This document shows, one piece after another, positions 8,294 to 17,140 of a stretch of 64,000 bases of DNA. Below the pieces are notes generated by a model. That model was not told where the DNA came from. It saw nothing but the letters and a program-made list of their open reading frames with translations, and did no database searches. The position numbers and the translations under genes were made by a program. Position 1 is the first letter of the stretch; every line of letters starts with the position of its first letter. The DNA lies in contig CBDBEL010000003.1 of the NCBI GenBank assembly GCA_965204415.1, positions 248,001 to 312,000 of the forward strand, written 5' to 3'. This DNA comes from Aldehydirespirator sp965204415 (GTDB lineage Bacteria; Actinomycetota; Acidimicrobiia; Acidimicrobiales; Aldehydirespiratoraceae).

Positions 8294-9281
8294 CGACTTG
8301 TCTCCAGTCGTGACCCAACGCGTCTGCGGCGGTGTCCAACGAGGGTGTGGCCAGGAAGCGTGCTGCTGCCTCGATGCCTTCGGCATCAAGAACTCTGCGA
8401 CCGGCAGTGAGCCGGATGGAGCGCGCCTTGACGCCTGGTCGTCCCAACAGCCCGGCGTCCAACAGAACATCCCGAAGCCGGACTGTCACGGAGTGGGCGG
8501 CTCTGGACTCGTTAGTGGTCGAAGTGATGCACAGCAGATCGTCAGGAGCGAACGGAGGGTGGTTGTTGCCGATGAACAGTCGCAAGGTCTCCAGACCCCA
8601 CGCGTCCAAGTGGGCTACTCGTGCTGCCGCCCCTGAGAGCATGACGGTGCCTGCTTCAAGGTCGATATCGCCCATCCGCACACCGGCGATCTCTGAAGCT
8701 GTGGCTCCGGCACGAGCGAAGGCAACCAGCAGGGGACGCCGGGTTGCGACCAGCCCTGGGGCGCTGAAGGTCATCACCAGCCCGTCCTCTTCGTCGGTGA
8801 GCGGACGAGCCGACACGAAGTCAGTGGGCCGGGCGATGGGTGGCCCGACTACGACTGCTGGATTGACGGCTGCTCCGAGCGCAGCGGCCTCAGCGAATGC
8901 GGCAAGTGCCACCCACCTACGGTTGCGGGCGGTGGACTTGGCCGGGCGACGATGACGGCCTGATCGAGTCATCCGAGCAGCCCAGAACCATTCCTGCATG
9001 AGTCCGGGAGTCACGCCGCTGAAGTCTCTGACGCCCTTAGCACGCAGGAACCCGAACAGCGCCTTGATCTCTCTTGCGGCCTTCCGTCTCGTCTCTCGGT
9101 TCAGATACCGCTCTCCGAGAGCCTCCACAACGAGCGGCTCCCACTCGTCCAGCGACATGTCGCCGTTCACCGTGAGGCTCCATCCGAACAGCACCAGCCA
9201 GACCCGTACCGGCACGCTGGATCGAGCAGTCGGATCGAGCAGACACAATTGCTCGGTGCTCGACGGTGCAGTAGACTGCAT
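8286..9281 (-). CDS. Tyrosine-recombinase-like protein lacking the catalytic residues
   Basis: A 331-residue protein with the layout of a site-specific integrase. An N-terminal helical core-binding-like domain (about 40-130, with YLNRETRRKAAREIKALFGF) precedes a C-terminal catalytic-like domain (about 165-331). The position where integrases have the first Arg (a TGLRISE-type motif) reads ARAGATASEIAGVRMGDID. The HxxR box reads RSIRLTAGRR, and no terminal Tyr is visible after ALGHDW. I infer a catalytically dead or highly divergent member, perhaps a DNA-binding partner of the overlapping DDE protein. Start ATG 9281 has only a weak AAGGG upstream. It is divergent from the Xre-like gene across a 355-bp regulatory gap. 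Confidence 0.6.
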   Translation of the reverse strand: MQSTAPSSTEQLCLLDPTARSSVPVRVWLVLFGWSLTVNGDMSLDEWEPLVVEALGERYLNRETRRKAAREIKALFGFLRAKGVRDFSGVTPGLMQEWFWAARMTRSGRHRRPAKSTARNRRWVALAAFAEAAALGAAVNPAVVVGPPIARPTDFVSARPLTDEEDGLVMTFSAPGLVATRRPLLVAFARAGATASEIAGVRMGDIDLEAGTVMLSGAAARVAHLDAWGLETLRLFIGNNHPPFAPDDLLCITSTTNESRAAHSVTVRLRDVLLDAGLLGRPGVKARSIRLTAGRRVLDAEGIEAAARFLATPSLDTAADALGHDWRQVDG

Positions 9282-9386
9282 GTAACCAACCCTTCGGGGT
9301 TTTCCGTGGTGCTCGTTCTCTGTCGGGAGGGGGCACCACGGTCGCGTTTGGGATCAGTTGAAGAAGTGACACGGTGAGGGGCACCA

Positions 9387-9423
9387 CTGATCAGACAATT
9401 TCTGAAACGAGATGACTGATCAG
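9387..9423. promoter_or_regulatory. Two CTGATCAG palindromes in a divergent gap
   Basis: The octamer CTGATCAG occurs at 9387-9394 and again at 9416-9423, both within ACTGATCAG, 29 bp apart (close to three helical turns). They lie between the divergent integrase-like (minus) and Xre-like (plus) genes. Repeated small palindromes at helical spacing suggest a dimer-binding operator, but no binder is known. Confidence 0.4.
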
Positions 9424-9538
9424 CCTTTCCACTAAATTTCCCTAGACGATTGGGGTTTTCACTCGTCACATTTGAGGCTGAATCGTCCGAGAAGACCCCT
9501 TGCACCGTTCCTCCGAACGCCTATCACCAGGGTTGGTT

Positions 9539-9556
9539 GATGCGTATATACGCATC
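9539..9556. promoter_or_regulatory. 18-bp perfect palindrome upstream of the Xre-like gene
   Basis: GATGCGTATATACGCATC is a perfect 18-bp palindrome, 80 bp before the Xre-like gene. Xre-type regulators of restriction systems commonly bind such symmetrical sites to autoregulate, so this is the most likely operator of the defence operon. That function is inferred from position and symmetry alone. Confidence 0.6.
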
Positions 9557-9636
9557 TTAGGTAAAGGGTGTGACACGCCTCGGAGGGACAGAACGGTCTG
9601 TTTCCGTGTGACAGGAGGCGGCTATGGTCGCTGCCG

Positions 9637-9948
9637 ATGCCCCGCTACAGGCACGCCCAATCCAAACCCATCGACCATCTGGCCGAAGGTGAGGAATGGC
9701 CCTATGGCCGTCTCAACGCGGACGCACCGCTAGAGGCCCAACACGCCCAGGCTGTCGGCCAGCGGCTCCATGAAGCCATGCAGGGCCGCACCAAGAAAGA
9801 AGTCGCCGCCCTAGCCGACATCACCGAGAATGCTCTCGGCAGACTTATCCGGGGTCAAGCCTGGGGAGCGCTCCCCATTCTCATCCGCTTGGAATCTGCC
9901 CTGAACACGGGCCTCTGGTGCGGAGAGGCCAACAAAGGCGAGCGATAG
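9637..9948 (+). CDS. Xre-like helix-turn-helix regulator
   Basis: A 103-residue protein whose C-terminal half is a helix-turn-helix of the Xre/phage-repressor type (GRTKKEVAALADITENALGRLIRG, about residues 50-75, then LPILIRLESAL). It is the first gene of the plus-strand run leading into the restriction genes, so a controller role is likely. ATG 9637 has no ribosome site of its own. The strong AGGAGG at 9613-9618 instead serves an out-of-frame ATG at 9624 that opens a 22-codon frame, so translation may be coupled or the start misassigned. The 18-bp palindrome upstream fits autoregulation. Confidence 0.65.
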   Translation: MPRYRHAQSKPIDHLAEGEEWPYGRLNADAPLEAQHAQAVGQRLHEAMQGRTKKEVAALADITENALGRLIRGQAWGALPILIRLESALNTGLWCGEANKGER

Positions 9949-10036
9949 ACCACTTCCAGGGCGTGCTGCCCCGGTCACTCTGGTGTGGGAGACTGTCAGG
10001 GTTCGAGTACGCCCCCCGGTTCAGCGCAGGAGCAAC

Positions 10037-10162
10037 ATGGCTGTGGCATCTAGTTCGGTGATGCGCGCTACCAGAGCGTTCCATGGGGCAGACGACACTG
10101 TGCGCGTGATGCGGGCAAAGCACGGCGTGGTGGCAGTAGTTGGATCGGGGAGCCAGCCATGA
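10037..10162 (+). CDS. 41-residue protein coupled to res
   Basis: A small frame starting ATG 10037 (MAVASSSVMRATRAF) with a clean AGGAG 5 nt upstream, ending in TGA at 10160-10162. The end overlaps the ATG of the Res gene (ATGA). The ribosome site and stop-start overlap argue for real translation, either as a functional small protein or as a coupling leader that sets Res expression. No motif is recognised; the sequence ends in a small/hydrophobic stretch (KHGVVAVVGSGSQP). Confidence 0.6.
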   Translation: MAVASSSVMRATRAFHGADDTVRVMRAKHGVVAVVGSGSQP

Positions 10163-13101
10163 CTGAGCGCCCTAACGGTTCATCTGGCTCCGCTCCACTC
10201 GATCACATCACCCAGCCTGTCCTCAACCGGCCCCATCGGGAACCCTCACGGCATTGGCAGTTGGCTGCGGACAACACCTCTACTGGCGTGGCCGTCAACG
10301 GCAGGAGGCCCAGCCAGTCGCTCACCATCGTGCCGAAGGTTCGTGATCCGCAGCTTCAGATGGAGATGACCCCTGCGGACGAGAACGAGCTTGTGAACCG
10401 CATCCGGGTGATGGTGGGGCGTTGGAGGGATGAGAAGTACCCGGATGCGACTGCTGCTACCCGGCAACTGCTGTTCCATTGGCGAAGCGAAGCCAACGAG
10501 CCTCGATTGTCCTTCGCTCAGGTCGAAGCAGCCGAGACGCTGATCTGGTTGACGGAGGGCAACGCCAGCAACAATCGGGCGCTGCGTGAAATCCGCCAGC
10601 AGTTGGCCGACGACAACGGCGACTACAACGCAGGCATCTACCGCCTGGCTGTCAGGATGGCCACCGGGTCAGGTAAGACAGCCGTGATGGGCATGGTGAT
10701 CGCATGGCACGCCGTCAACGCTGCTGCCACCCTCCGCAAGGATGACCGCTACACCACCTTGTTCTTGGCGATGACACCGGGCCACACCGTCCGTGAACGG
10801 CTGGCGGTGTTGGACCCGTCGCATTCCAACAACGTCTATGACGAGATGCGGCTGCTTCCCGAGAGCAAACGCAGCGTGCTGGGTGGGGTGAGGGTTCGAG
10901 TGTTGAACTGGCACGCGTTCCAGCCCCGTGACCGGCTGGGGGACTTGGCGTCAAGTGATGCCAAGAAGCTCATCCGTGCAGGCCGCAAGGACAAAGAGTT
11001 CGAGTCGATGTCGGCGGTGCTGGATCGGGCGCTGAGAGGGTTCCCGACCGGCAGGAGCGCCCCGAAGGTGTGCGTCCTCAACGACGAAGCCCATCACTGC
11101 TACCTGCCACAGGAGGGACGGCGCGTATCCGAAGACGACGACACCAAAGCTGCCGCCGTCTGGTTCGGTGCTCTGGAAGGGCTGCGTGACACCGGCAGAC
11201 TCGGGCCGGTCTACGACTTCTCCGCCACGCCGATATTCATAGAGGGCAAGGAACGCAAGGAGCGGATGTTCCCGTGGGTGGTTTCGGACTTCCCCCTGAT
11301 GGACAGCATCGAGTCCGGTCTGGTGAAGATTCCCCAGGTGCCCGTCGAAGACGACACCCACGATGGGACCGTCGAGTGGCGGAACCTGTATGCGAACACC
11401 ACGCCCAAGACCGTCAAGAAGGACGCCGTTCCGGGGGAACTGAGACGGGCACTGCAAGCGCTGTATCTCAGCTACGAGGAGAAGTTCGATCAGTGGATGA
11501 ACCCGGACGACCCGGCCAAGACGATGCCGACACCGCCCGTGTTCATCGTGGTCGCCAACAACATTGCCAACGCGACGGCCATTTGTGACTACATCGCCGG
11601 ATGGTCAGAGCCAGGCCCTAACGGTGCTCCCGTCCCTCACAAGGGCGAGTTGAAACTGTTCGCCAACTATCACGAGAACGGGCCTACCGACCGTGTGCAC
11701 ACGCTGCTGGTGCATTCGCAACTGGAGGGTGACGGCCATCTGAGCAAGCCGATCAAGGCCCAGGCAGCAAGGCTGCGAGCAGCAGGCGACAAGGGAGACG
11801 ACCGTGACGTGATCCGTGGCGCGTTGAACTCTGTCGGCAAGCCGGGTGGACTGGGCGAGCACATCCGATGTGTGGTGTCGGTGTCGATGCTCACCGAAGG
11901 ATGGGACACCCGCACTGTCACCCACATCCTCGGGTTCCGTCGCTTCTCCACGCAGCTTCTCTGCGAGCAGGTCACCGGCAGAGCGCTGCGCCGCTCCAAC
12001 TACGACAACTACGACGACGACGGCAGGCTCGTGGCCGAGTACGCCGAAGTGATCGGGGTGCCGTTCGAGTTCATGCCTACCAAGGGCAGCGAGCCTCCTG
12101 CTCCCCCGAAGCCTCGCTATGAGGTTCGCAGCCTTGCCGGTCGCCGTGATCGACGTATCGAGTTCCCGAACGTGGAGCACTACCTGACCGAAGCGGGATC
12201 AGACGGCTTCCGCCTGAACGAGGATCAGGTGAAGAAGTGGGTGCCGCATGGAGCGACAGAGGCAACCTTGGCTGGCACAGTCGGTGGTGAGACGACGATC
12301 ACCGCCGACGTGAACCTCCGTCAGCAGAGAGCGGTGACTCTGGTAGCAGCCGAGCTTGTCCGACGCTGGACCGAACGACTGGTGGATGAAGGCGACGGAA
12401 GGCGAGCACGTCGCAGGCTCCTGTTCCATGACGCCATGAAGATCGTCAAGCGCTGGACCGAGCTTGCCCAGGTGCGGGATGAGCACCACGACGCGCTGGG
12501 ATCGACCGCCAAGGATCAGGCAGTCGAAGAAATCGATGCCGCCTGTGTCTCGACCGGAGGCACTGTGGACCGGCTCGTGGCTGGGTTCAGCCATCCCATG
12601 CTGCTGGACACGTCGGGTATCCGTTTCGAGACCAGCCTGGAGGATCGCTACAACGCCACGAACTCTGAACTGAACATTGCAGCCTGCCACTCGAACTTCG
12701 AGGCAGCCTGCGCCAAGGTGCTCGACAAGCATCCCGATGTGACTGCATGGGCACGGAACTTCCGGCTCGGGTGGACGGTTCCCTATCTGTGGGACGGGAC
12801 ATGGCATAGGTACGAACCCGACTTCGTGGCCCGGCTGTTCGCAGAACGAGAAGACGATGACGCTGTGCTTCTGATTGTGGAATGCAAGGGCGCGCCCGAT
12901 CCCCACTCTGAACGCAAGAAGCTAGCCGTGGAGAGCAGATGGATACCGGCTGTTCAGGCATCGGGTCAGCTCCCCAACTGGATGCGCCGATGGGCGTTCG
13001 TAGAACTGACCGAACTGGACGGCCTGTCCGCCGACCTCAACGAGGCCATCCGGCAAGCTCGCAAGACTCATCCGACCCCCATCGTTGAAGGAGCGGCATG
13101 A
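10159..13101 (+). CDS. res: Type III-like restriction enzyme Res subunit (SF2 helicase-nuclease)
   Basis: A 980-residue restriction subunit. The SF2 helicase core has Walker A MATGSGKT at 167-174, DEAH at 309-312 (VLNDEAHHC), motif III DFSATP and the motif V/VI region MLTEGWD...QVTGRALRR at about 577-615. A C-terminal PD-(D/E)XK-like nuclease follows (YEPDF with D888, then VECKG with E908 and K910). The arrangement and length fit Type III Res, which needs its Mod partner to recognise DNA. It overlaps a 41-residue ORF upstream and mod downstream by 4 nt each, so the set is one operon. Because mod is broken, Res is probably idle. Related DNA-phosphorothioate or orphan Res-like families are an alternative. 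Confidence 0.85.
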   Translation: MTERPNGSSGSAPLDHITQPVLNRPHREPSRHWQLAADNTSTGVAVNGRRPSQSLTIVPKVRDPQLQMEMTPADENELVNRIRVMVGRWRDEKYPDATAATRQLLFHWRSEANEPRLSFAQVEAAETLIWLTEGNASNNRALREIRQQLADDNGDYNAGIYRLAVRMATGSGKTAVMGMVIAWHAVNAAATLRKDDRYTTLFLAMTPGHTVRERLAVLDPSHSNNVYDEMRLLPESKRSVLGGVRVRVLNWHAFQPRDRLGDLASSDAKKLIRAGRKDKEFESMSAVLDRALRGFPTGRSAPKVCVLNDEAHHCYLPQEGRRVSEDDDTKAAAVWFGALEGLRDTGRLGPVYDFSATPIFIEGKERKERMFPWVVSDFPLMDSIESGLVKIPQVPVEDDTHDGTVEWRNLYANTTPKTVKKDAVPGELRRALQALYLSYEEKFDQWMNPDDPAKTMPTPPVFIVVANNIANATAICDYIAGWSEPGPNGAPVPHKGELKLFANYHENGPTDRVHTLLVHSQLEGDGHLSKPIKAQAARLRAAGDKGDDRDVIRGALNSVGKPGGLGEHIRCVVSVSMLTEGWDTRTVTHILGFRRFSTQLLCEQVTGRALRRSNYDNYDDDGRLVAEYAEVIGVPFEFMPTKGSEPPAPPKPRYEVRSLAGRRDRRIEFPNVEHYLTEAGSDGFRLNEDQVKKWVPHGATEATLAGTVGGETTITADVNLRQQRAVTLVAAELVRRWTERLVDEGDGRRARRRLLFHDAMKIVKRWTELAQVRDEHHDALGSTAKDQAVEEIDAACVSTGGTVDRLVAGFSHPMLLDTSGIRFETSLEDRYNATNSELNIAACHSNFEAACAKVLDKHPDVTAWARNFRLGWTVPYLWDGTWHRYEPDFVARLFAEREDDDAVLLIVECKGAPDPHSERKKLAVESRWIPAVQASGQLPNWMRRWAFVELTELDGLSADLNEAIRQARKTHPTPIVEGAA

Positions 13102-14680
13102 TGGCCAAGAAAGCCGCCACCAAGACCACCGATCAATACATCCACACGTCCACCAGACGGCTGAACCTGCCGACTGAGCAGACCAGCAAGACGATGAGCG
13201 ATGCCGACCGGCGTCCCATTCTCTACAAGCCAGAGACACGGGAGATAGACGACGACCCGATCCTGGCTTGGAACCGTCAGCCCTCTGACGCAGATGGCCA
13301 TGCAGCCCATCCGCTCTACATTCGTGAGAAGGTCCACCCGGCAGCGTTCGTTAAGTTGCTGGAAGGCACCGGCGAGGAGCCGCAACTGTTCAGCGACTTC
13401 AACGGACTGCCCTCGGCGGATGCCGCTTATGAGTGGTATCAGCACGCTGCCAACTGGTCGAACCGCCTCATCCACGGTGAATCAGCACGCGTGATGGCCT
13501 CCCTGCTGGCACGAGAGAACATGGCGGGCAAGGTTCAGATGATCTACTTCGACCCACCCTACGGGATGGGCTACAGGTCCAACTTCCAAGTGTCCATCAA
13601 CCAGAGCAACAGAACGCCTGAAGCTGCCGAGGGCCGACCGCTTGACACAAGAACGATCCGAGCGTTCCGAGACACATACGAACGTGGCATTCACTCTTAT
13701 CTTGACCTCACTCGTGAGAAGCTCTCTCTCATGCGTGAACTCCTGTCGGAATCAGGATCAATCTTCATGCAGATAGGGGACGACAACATCCATAGGGCAG
13801 CCGTTCTGTTGGATGAAGTATTCGGGGCAGAGAATCGCATCGCGACCATTACCTTCGTGACTAGTGGCTCCTCGTCATCCAGCACACTTCCGAGTGTTGC
13901 CGATTACCTTCTTTGGTATGCGAAGGACAAGGACCAACTTAAGTACCATCAACTCTATGAACCTCTGAGCCGCGCGGGCAAGGCGGAACTTATGAGTTCC
14001 TGGGCTATGGTCGAGTTACATGACGGGTCAGCTAGACGATTGACCCCGGAGGAACGATCTGACCCAGACTCATATCTTCCAGAAGGGGCTAGGATTTATC
14101 AGCGAATGCCTCTGATATCACCTGGGGTATCTACTACAGGTCGATCTGAACCGTACCATTGGAACGGAAGAGTTTGGCCGTGTCTGGGTGGAGGACAGTG
14201 GCGGGTATCAGTTGAGGGTTTGGATCGTCTAGCTGAGCTTGATCGTCTTGACTCAGCGGGTTCTGATTCTGATTTGACTTGGAAGAGATACGAAAATGAA
14301 GTACCCGGCAGACGTATCCATAACGTTTGGCATAGAGTAATGAGACCCTCTGACAAGCGATATGTGGTTCAGACCGGCGATAGCACAATCGAACGCTGTA
14401 TTCTCATGGCTACTGATCCAGGTGACCTTGTGTTCGACCCGACATGTGGTGGGGGAACGACCGCGACGATGGCAGAACGGTGGGGAAGAAGGTGGATCAC
14501 CTGTGACACGTCACCGATTGCTGTGTCAATTGCAAGGCAGCGGGTGGCTACTGCAACGTTCGACTACTGGACCTTGGCAGATTCAGAAGACGGCGCTGTA
14601 CAAGAGGCAGAGATAACTGAATCATCACCGGTGGAACCCCCTGAAGGCGGGTGGGGGCACGATCCCTCCCGAGGTTTTGT
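13098..14680 (+). pseudogene. mod: Type III-like adenine methyltransferase (Mod), 5' part, interrupted by ISL3
   Basis: The first 1583 nt of the modification gene. It has the beta-class order of motifs: catalytic DPPY at residues 152-155 (MIYFDPPYGMGY), then the AdoMet-binding FDPTCGGGTT at 446-455. This implies N6-adenine methylation. The start ATG 13098 overlaps the res stop (ATGA). The coding frame ...GGWGHDPSRGFV runs into the ISL3 end at 14681 and would terminate inside it. The sequence resumes perfectly after the second target-duplication copy at 16103 (VYERVPQVSAS). The intact gene would encode about 855 residues. Loss of the C-terminal part, which includes the target-recognition and Res-contact regions, should inactivate the system. 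Confidence 0.9.
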
Positions 14681-16094
14681 GGCGCTCCGCGTTTTAGGGT
14701 GGAGTGAGGGTGTCGAGCAGCGCCCAGTTGGGTTTGCCGGCATATAGCAGGGCGCGGATGCGGTAGTTGGCGAAGTTGGTGAACCCGAACGCGGCGCGTT
14801 TGACCCGTTTGATGAGATTGTTCGCGGCCTCGGTGGCTGCGTTGGTGACTCGGGCGGCGTGCCAGTTGGAGATCTGGGTGCGCCAGGTGGAGATGGTGCG
14901 GCCGAGCCGGTTGATCTCCGGGGGCAGGCCGGGGTCCTGGAGGTCCTGCGCGAGTTGTGCGACGGTGGCGGCGCCGGTGTCGTGGTCGGCGATGTCGTAG
15001 ATCGAGCGCAGGGTCTCTTTGGCGTGCCAGGCGTCGCGGACCTCGCCGTAGGGGTCTCCGGCGTCGAGCAGGCCCCGCAGCCGGACGCGGCCCGCGTCGG
15101 TGACGCGCTCTGACGCGGACACCAGCAGTTTGCGGGCCCGATACAGCGGGTCGCCGCTGCGGCCGCGGTGGCCCAGTGTCTGGTTCTGGACTCTGCGGCG
15201 CACTTCGTCGAGGGCGTCGTTGGCGAGCCGCACGACGTGGAACGGGTCCGCGACCTGCGCCGCGTGCGGCACCGCGGCGCCGAACGCGGCCCGGTAGGGG
15301 CCTGAGAGGTCAAGCACCGCCCAGCGGATCGCGGCCAGCCAGCACGCCGGCCTCTGCAGCAGCCAGCTTGTGGGCGCTTGGGCGCTGCGGCCTGGGACTA
15401 TGTCGAGGAGCTGGCCCCGGCCGACGTCGACGATGGTGGTGGACCACGACTTGGCCCTGAACCGGCCCCGGCGGCCCATCAAGGTCTCATCGAGGCCCAG
15501 CGCCTCGACCTGTGAGATCCGTTCGGTGTCGGCGTCGATCAGCGCCTCGCCCCAGCGCCGCACCGACGCGTTCACCCGATGCCAGCTGCATCCCAGCTCC
15601 GCGGCGACCTCATCCACGGGGCGCGCCTTGCCCGCCTGGCAGGTCGCCCAGCGTCCCGCCCGCGTGGTCAGCTTCTCGCGCGGCGGAGCGATCTCGGGAT
15701 CCTGCTCGGTGACGGCGCCCGCCGCGCACTCCCGGGCGGGGCACCGCCACCGCCGCTTGTGCCACACCAGCACCACCGCCCGCCCGAACGCCGGGAGGTC
15801 GACCAACTCCACCGGCCGTTCGCCGTTGGACCACAACGGCCCGCCGCAGCCCCCACAGTCCGGTCTCCGCGCCCGGCGGCGGACATGCACCCGCAGCGGC
15901 CCCCCGGCCTCGTCGCCGACGCCGAGCACCTCCACATCGCCCAGTCCCACCAACAACTCACACATGCGCGTAGGGTCAACCTCCACAGGGATCCTCCAGT
16001 CACTCGGCTGCCTTGCCGCGCCGATTCTGGGGGATCCCTCGCGTTCAGCCGCGGACCCCTACTGCCCCTACTCCACCCTCAAACGCGAAGAGGC
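14681..16094. mobile_element. ISL3-family insertion sequence, copy B (inverted)
   Basis: A 1414-bp copy in the opposite orientation to 6124-7537. It has the same ends and a perfect 8-bp target duplication GGTTTTGT at 14673-14680 and 16095-16102. It disrupts the Mod gene. Each copy keeps its own matched target duplication, so the 7.1 kb between the two inverted copies has not been flipped by recombination between them since both inserted. Confidence 0.95.
14694..15986 (-). CDS. ISL3-family transposase, copy B
   Basis: A 430-residue transposase identical in sequence to the copy A protein: same zinc-ribbon cysteines, same LGLDETLMGRRGRF and AVLDLSGPY acidic positions, and the same C-terminal EAANNLIKRVKR. 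It reads on the minus strand because the whole element is inverted. There are no frameshifts. Identity between two copies this close shows a very recent transposition, or gene conversion between them. Confidence 0.93.
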   Translation of the reverse strand: MEVDPTRMCELLVGLGDVEVLGVGDEAGGPLRVHVRRRARRPDCGGCGGPLWSNGERPVELVDLPAFGRAVVLVWHKRRWRCPARECAAGAVTEQDPEIAPPREKLTTRAGRWATCQAGKARPVDEVAAELGCSWHRVNASVRRWGEALIDADTERISQVEALGLDETLMGRRGRFRAKSWSTTIVDVGRGQLLDIVPGRSAQAPTSWLLQRPACWLAAIRWAVLDLSGPYRAAFGAAVPHAAQVADPFHVVRLANDALDEVRRRVQNQTLGHRGRSGDPLYRARKLLVSASERVTDAGRVRLRGLLDAGDPYGEVRDAWHAKETLRSIYDIADHDTGAATVAQLAQDLQDPGLPPEINRLGRTISTWRTQISNWHAARVTNAATEAANNLIKRVKRAAFGFTNFANYRIRALLYAGKPNWALLDTLTPP

Positions 16095-17087
16095 GGTTTT
16101 GTCTACGAGCGAGTCCCTCAGGTGTCGGCCAGCGTCGTGGCCTATGACCTTGACCCTGATCCGATTATGCTGGTAGATCAGCCTCGCAAGAAACGTGCCG
16201 TCATTCGTGTGGCCTCGCCTCTGACCGTTGAAAGCGAGCAGCCGTGGGCGACGGTGATCCCGTTGGAGGGCACCGACGACGAACTTGTGGTGGCTCACGA
16301 CGACTTCCTGGAGTCCGTGCAGTCAGCCCTGTTGGGTCACACCATCAACGGTGGTCGCGAGAACGCCGACATGACCATCCGAGCGTTGGAACCTTGGCCC
16401 AGCGACTCGAACCTGCTCGCATGGAAGGCCACCTACACCATCAACGGCGGTGCAGCCGAACACGTTGCAGCCGTGATGGTCGCCGCAGAGGACGTGACCG
16501 TACCCGGCGAGATGGTGCGTGAAGCGGCAAGAGACATCACCGATAGCGCTCAGCGGGCCGATGTCCTGCTGGTCGTTGCCTACGCCTTCGCTGCTGACGC
16601 CCCCGACAAGGTGGGCAAGTTCACGGTGGCACGAACGCAGATGAACCGTGACCTGATGATCCGGGAACTCTCAGACGAGAAGGGCCACCAAGCGTTCGTC
16701 ATCATCGGGGAGCCAGACATCAAGGTCATCGACTACCCAGACAATCAGATCGCCGTGGAGGTACAGGGCTACGACACGTTCGACCCGGCTACCGGTAACG
16801 CCTCTGAGGGAGGCCCCGATGATGTGGCCTGCTGGATGATCGACACCGATCACGACGGTGAGAGCTTCTTCGCTAGGCGCATCCACTTCCCTGGAGCCGA
16901 CAATGACAAGCAAATCAAGAAGCTCCTGAAGGAGCTAGGCAAGAACGCCGACGACGTAGAACAGGAAGCTCTCACCGCGATGCGGTCAGCACCGTTCGAC
17001 CCTCCCGACCGGGACCGGATAGCCGTCAAGATCGTCACCGCCACAGGCATGGAGATGACTACCGTGTGCCAAATCAGTGCAGACTAG
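16095..17087 (+). pseudogene. mod: Type III-like methyltransferase (Mod), 3' part
   Basis: Continuation of the interrupted methyltransferase. After the 8-bp duplication (16095-16102) the Mod frame resumes in register and runs to TAG at 17087, about 328 residues. The frame open from 15579 reads through the ISL3 element and is not a real N-terminus. The segment is acidic and includes AAREITD-like helices (VREAARDITDSAQRADVLLVV) and TFDPATG. It matches the C-terminal extension that Type III/orphan adenine methylases use for DNA and partner contacts, which is an inference. It lies 53 bp before the OLD-family gene. Confidence 0.85.
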
Positions 17088-17140
17088 GTTCTCACCATGC
17101 ACGCTGTGCCATCGAATATCACATGAAGGAATAGTTCAAC

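Noticed and set aside
9288..9303. AACCC-TTCG-GGGTT-TTT as an intrinsic terminator
   Set aside because: Only five base pairs, and it lies immediately upstream of the integrase-like gene rather than after any gene on the plus strand.
9960..10030. GGTTCGAGTA motif resembling a tRNA T-loop
   Set aside because: No acceptor stem, anticodon arm or D-loop can be built around it.
15579..16094. N-terminal part of a 502-codon frame running from ISL3 copy B into Mod
   Set aside because: Up to 16094 it is antisense to the transposase. Only the part after the target duplication is genuine Mod sequence.
6124..16094. Composite transposon formed by the two ISL3 copies
   Set aside because: Each copy has its own matching 8-bp duplication. 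A composite transposition would put one shared duplication at the outer ends and unmatched sequences at the inner ends.
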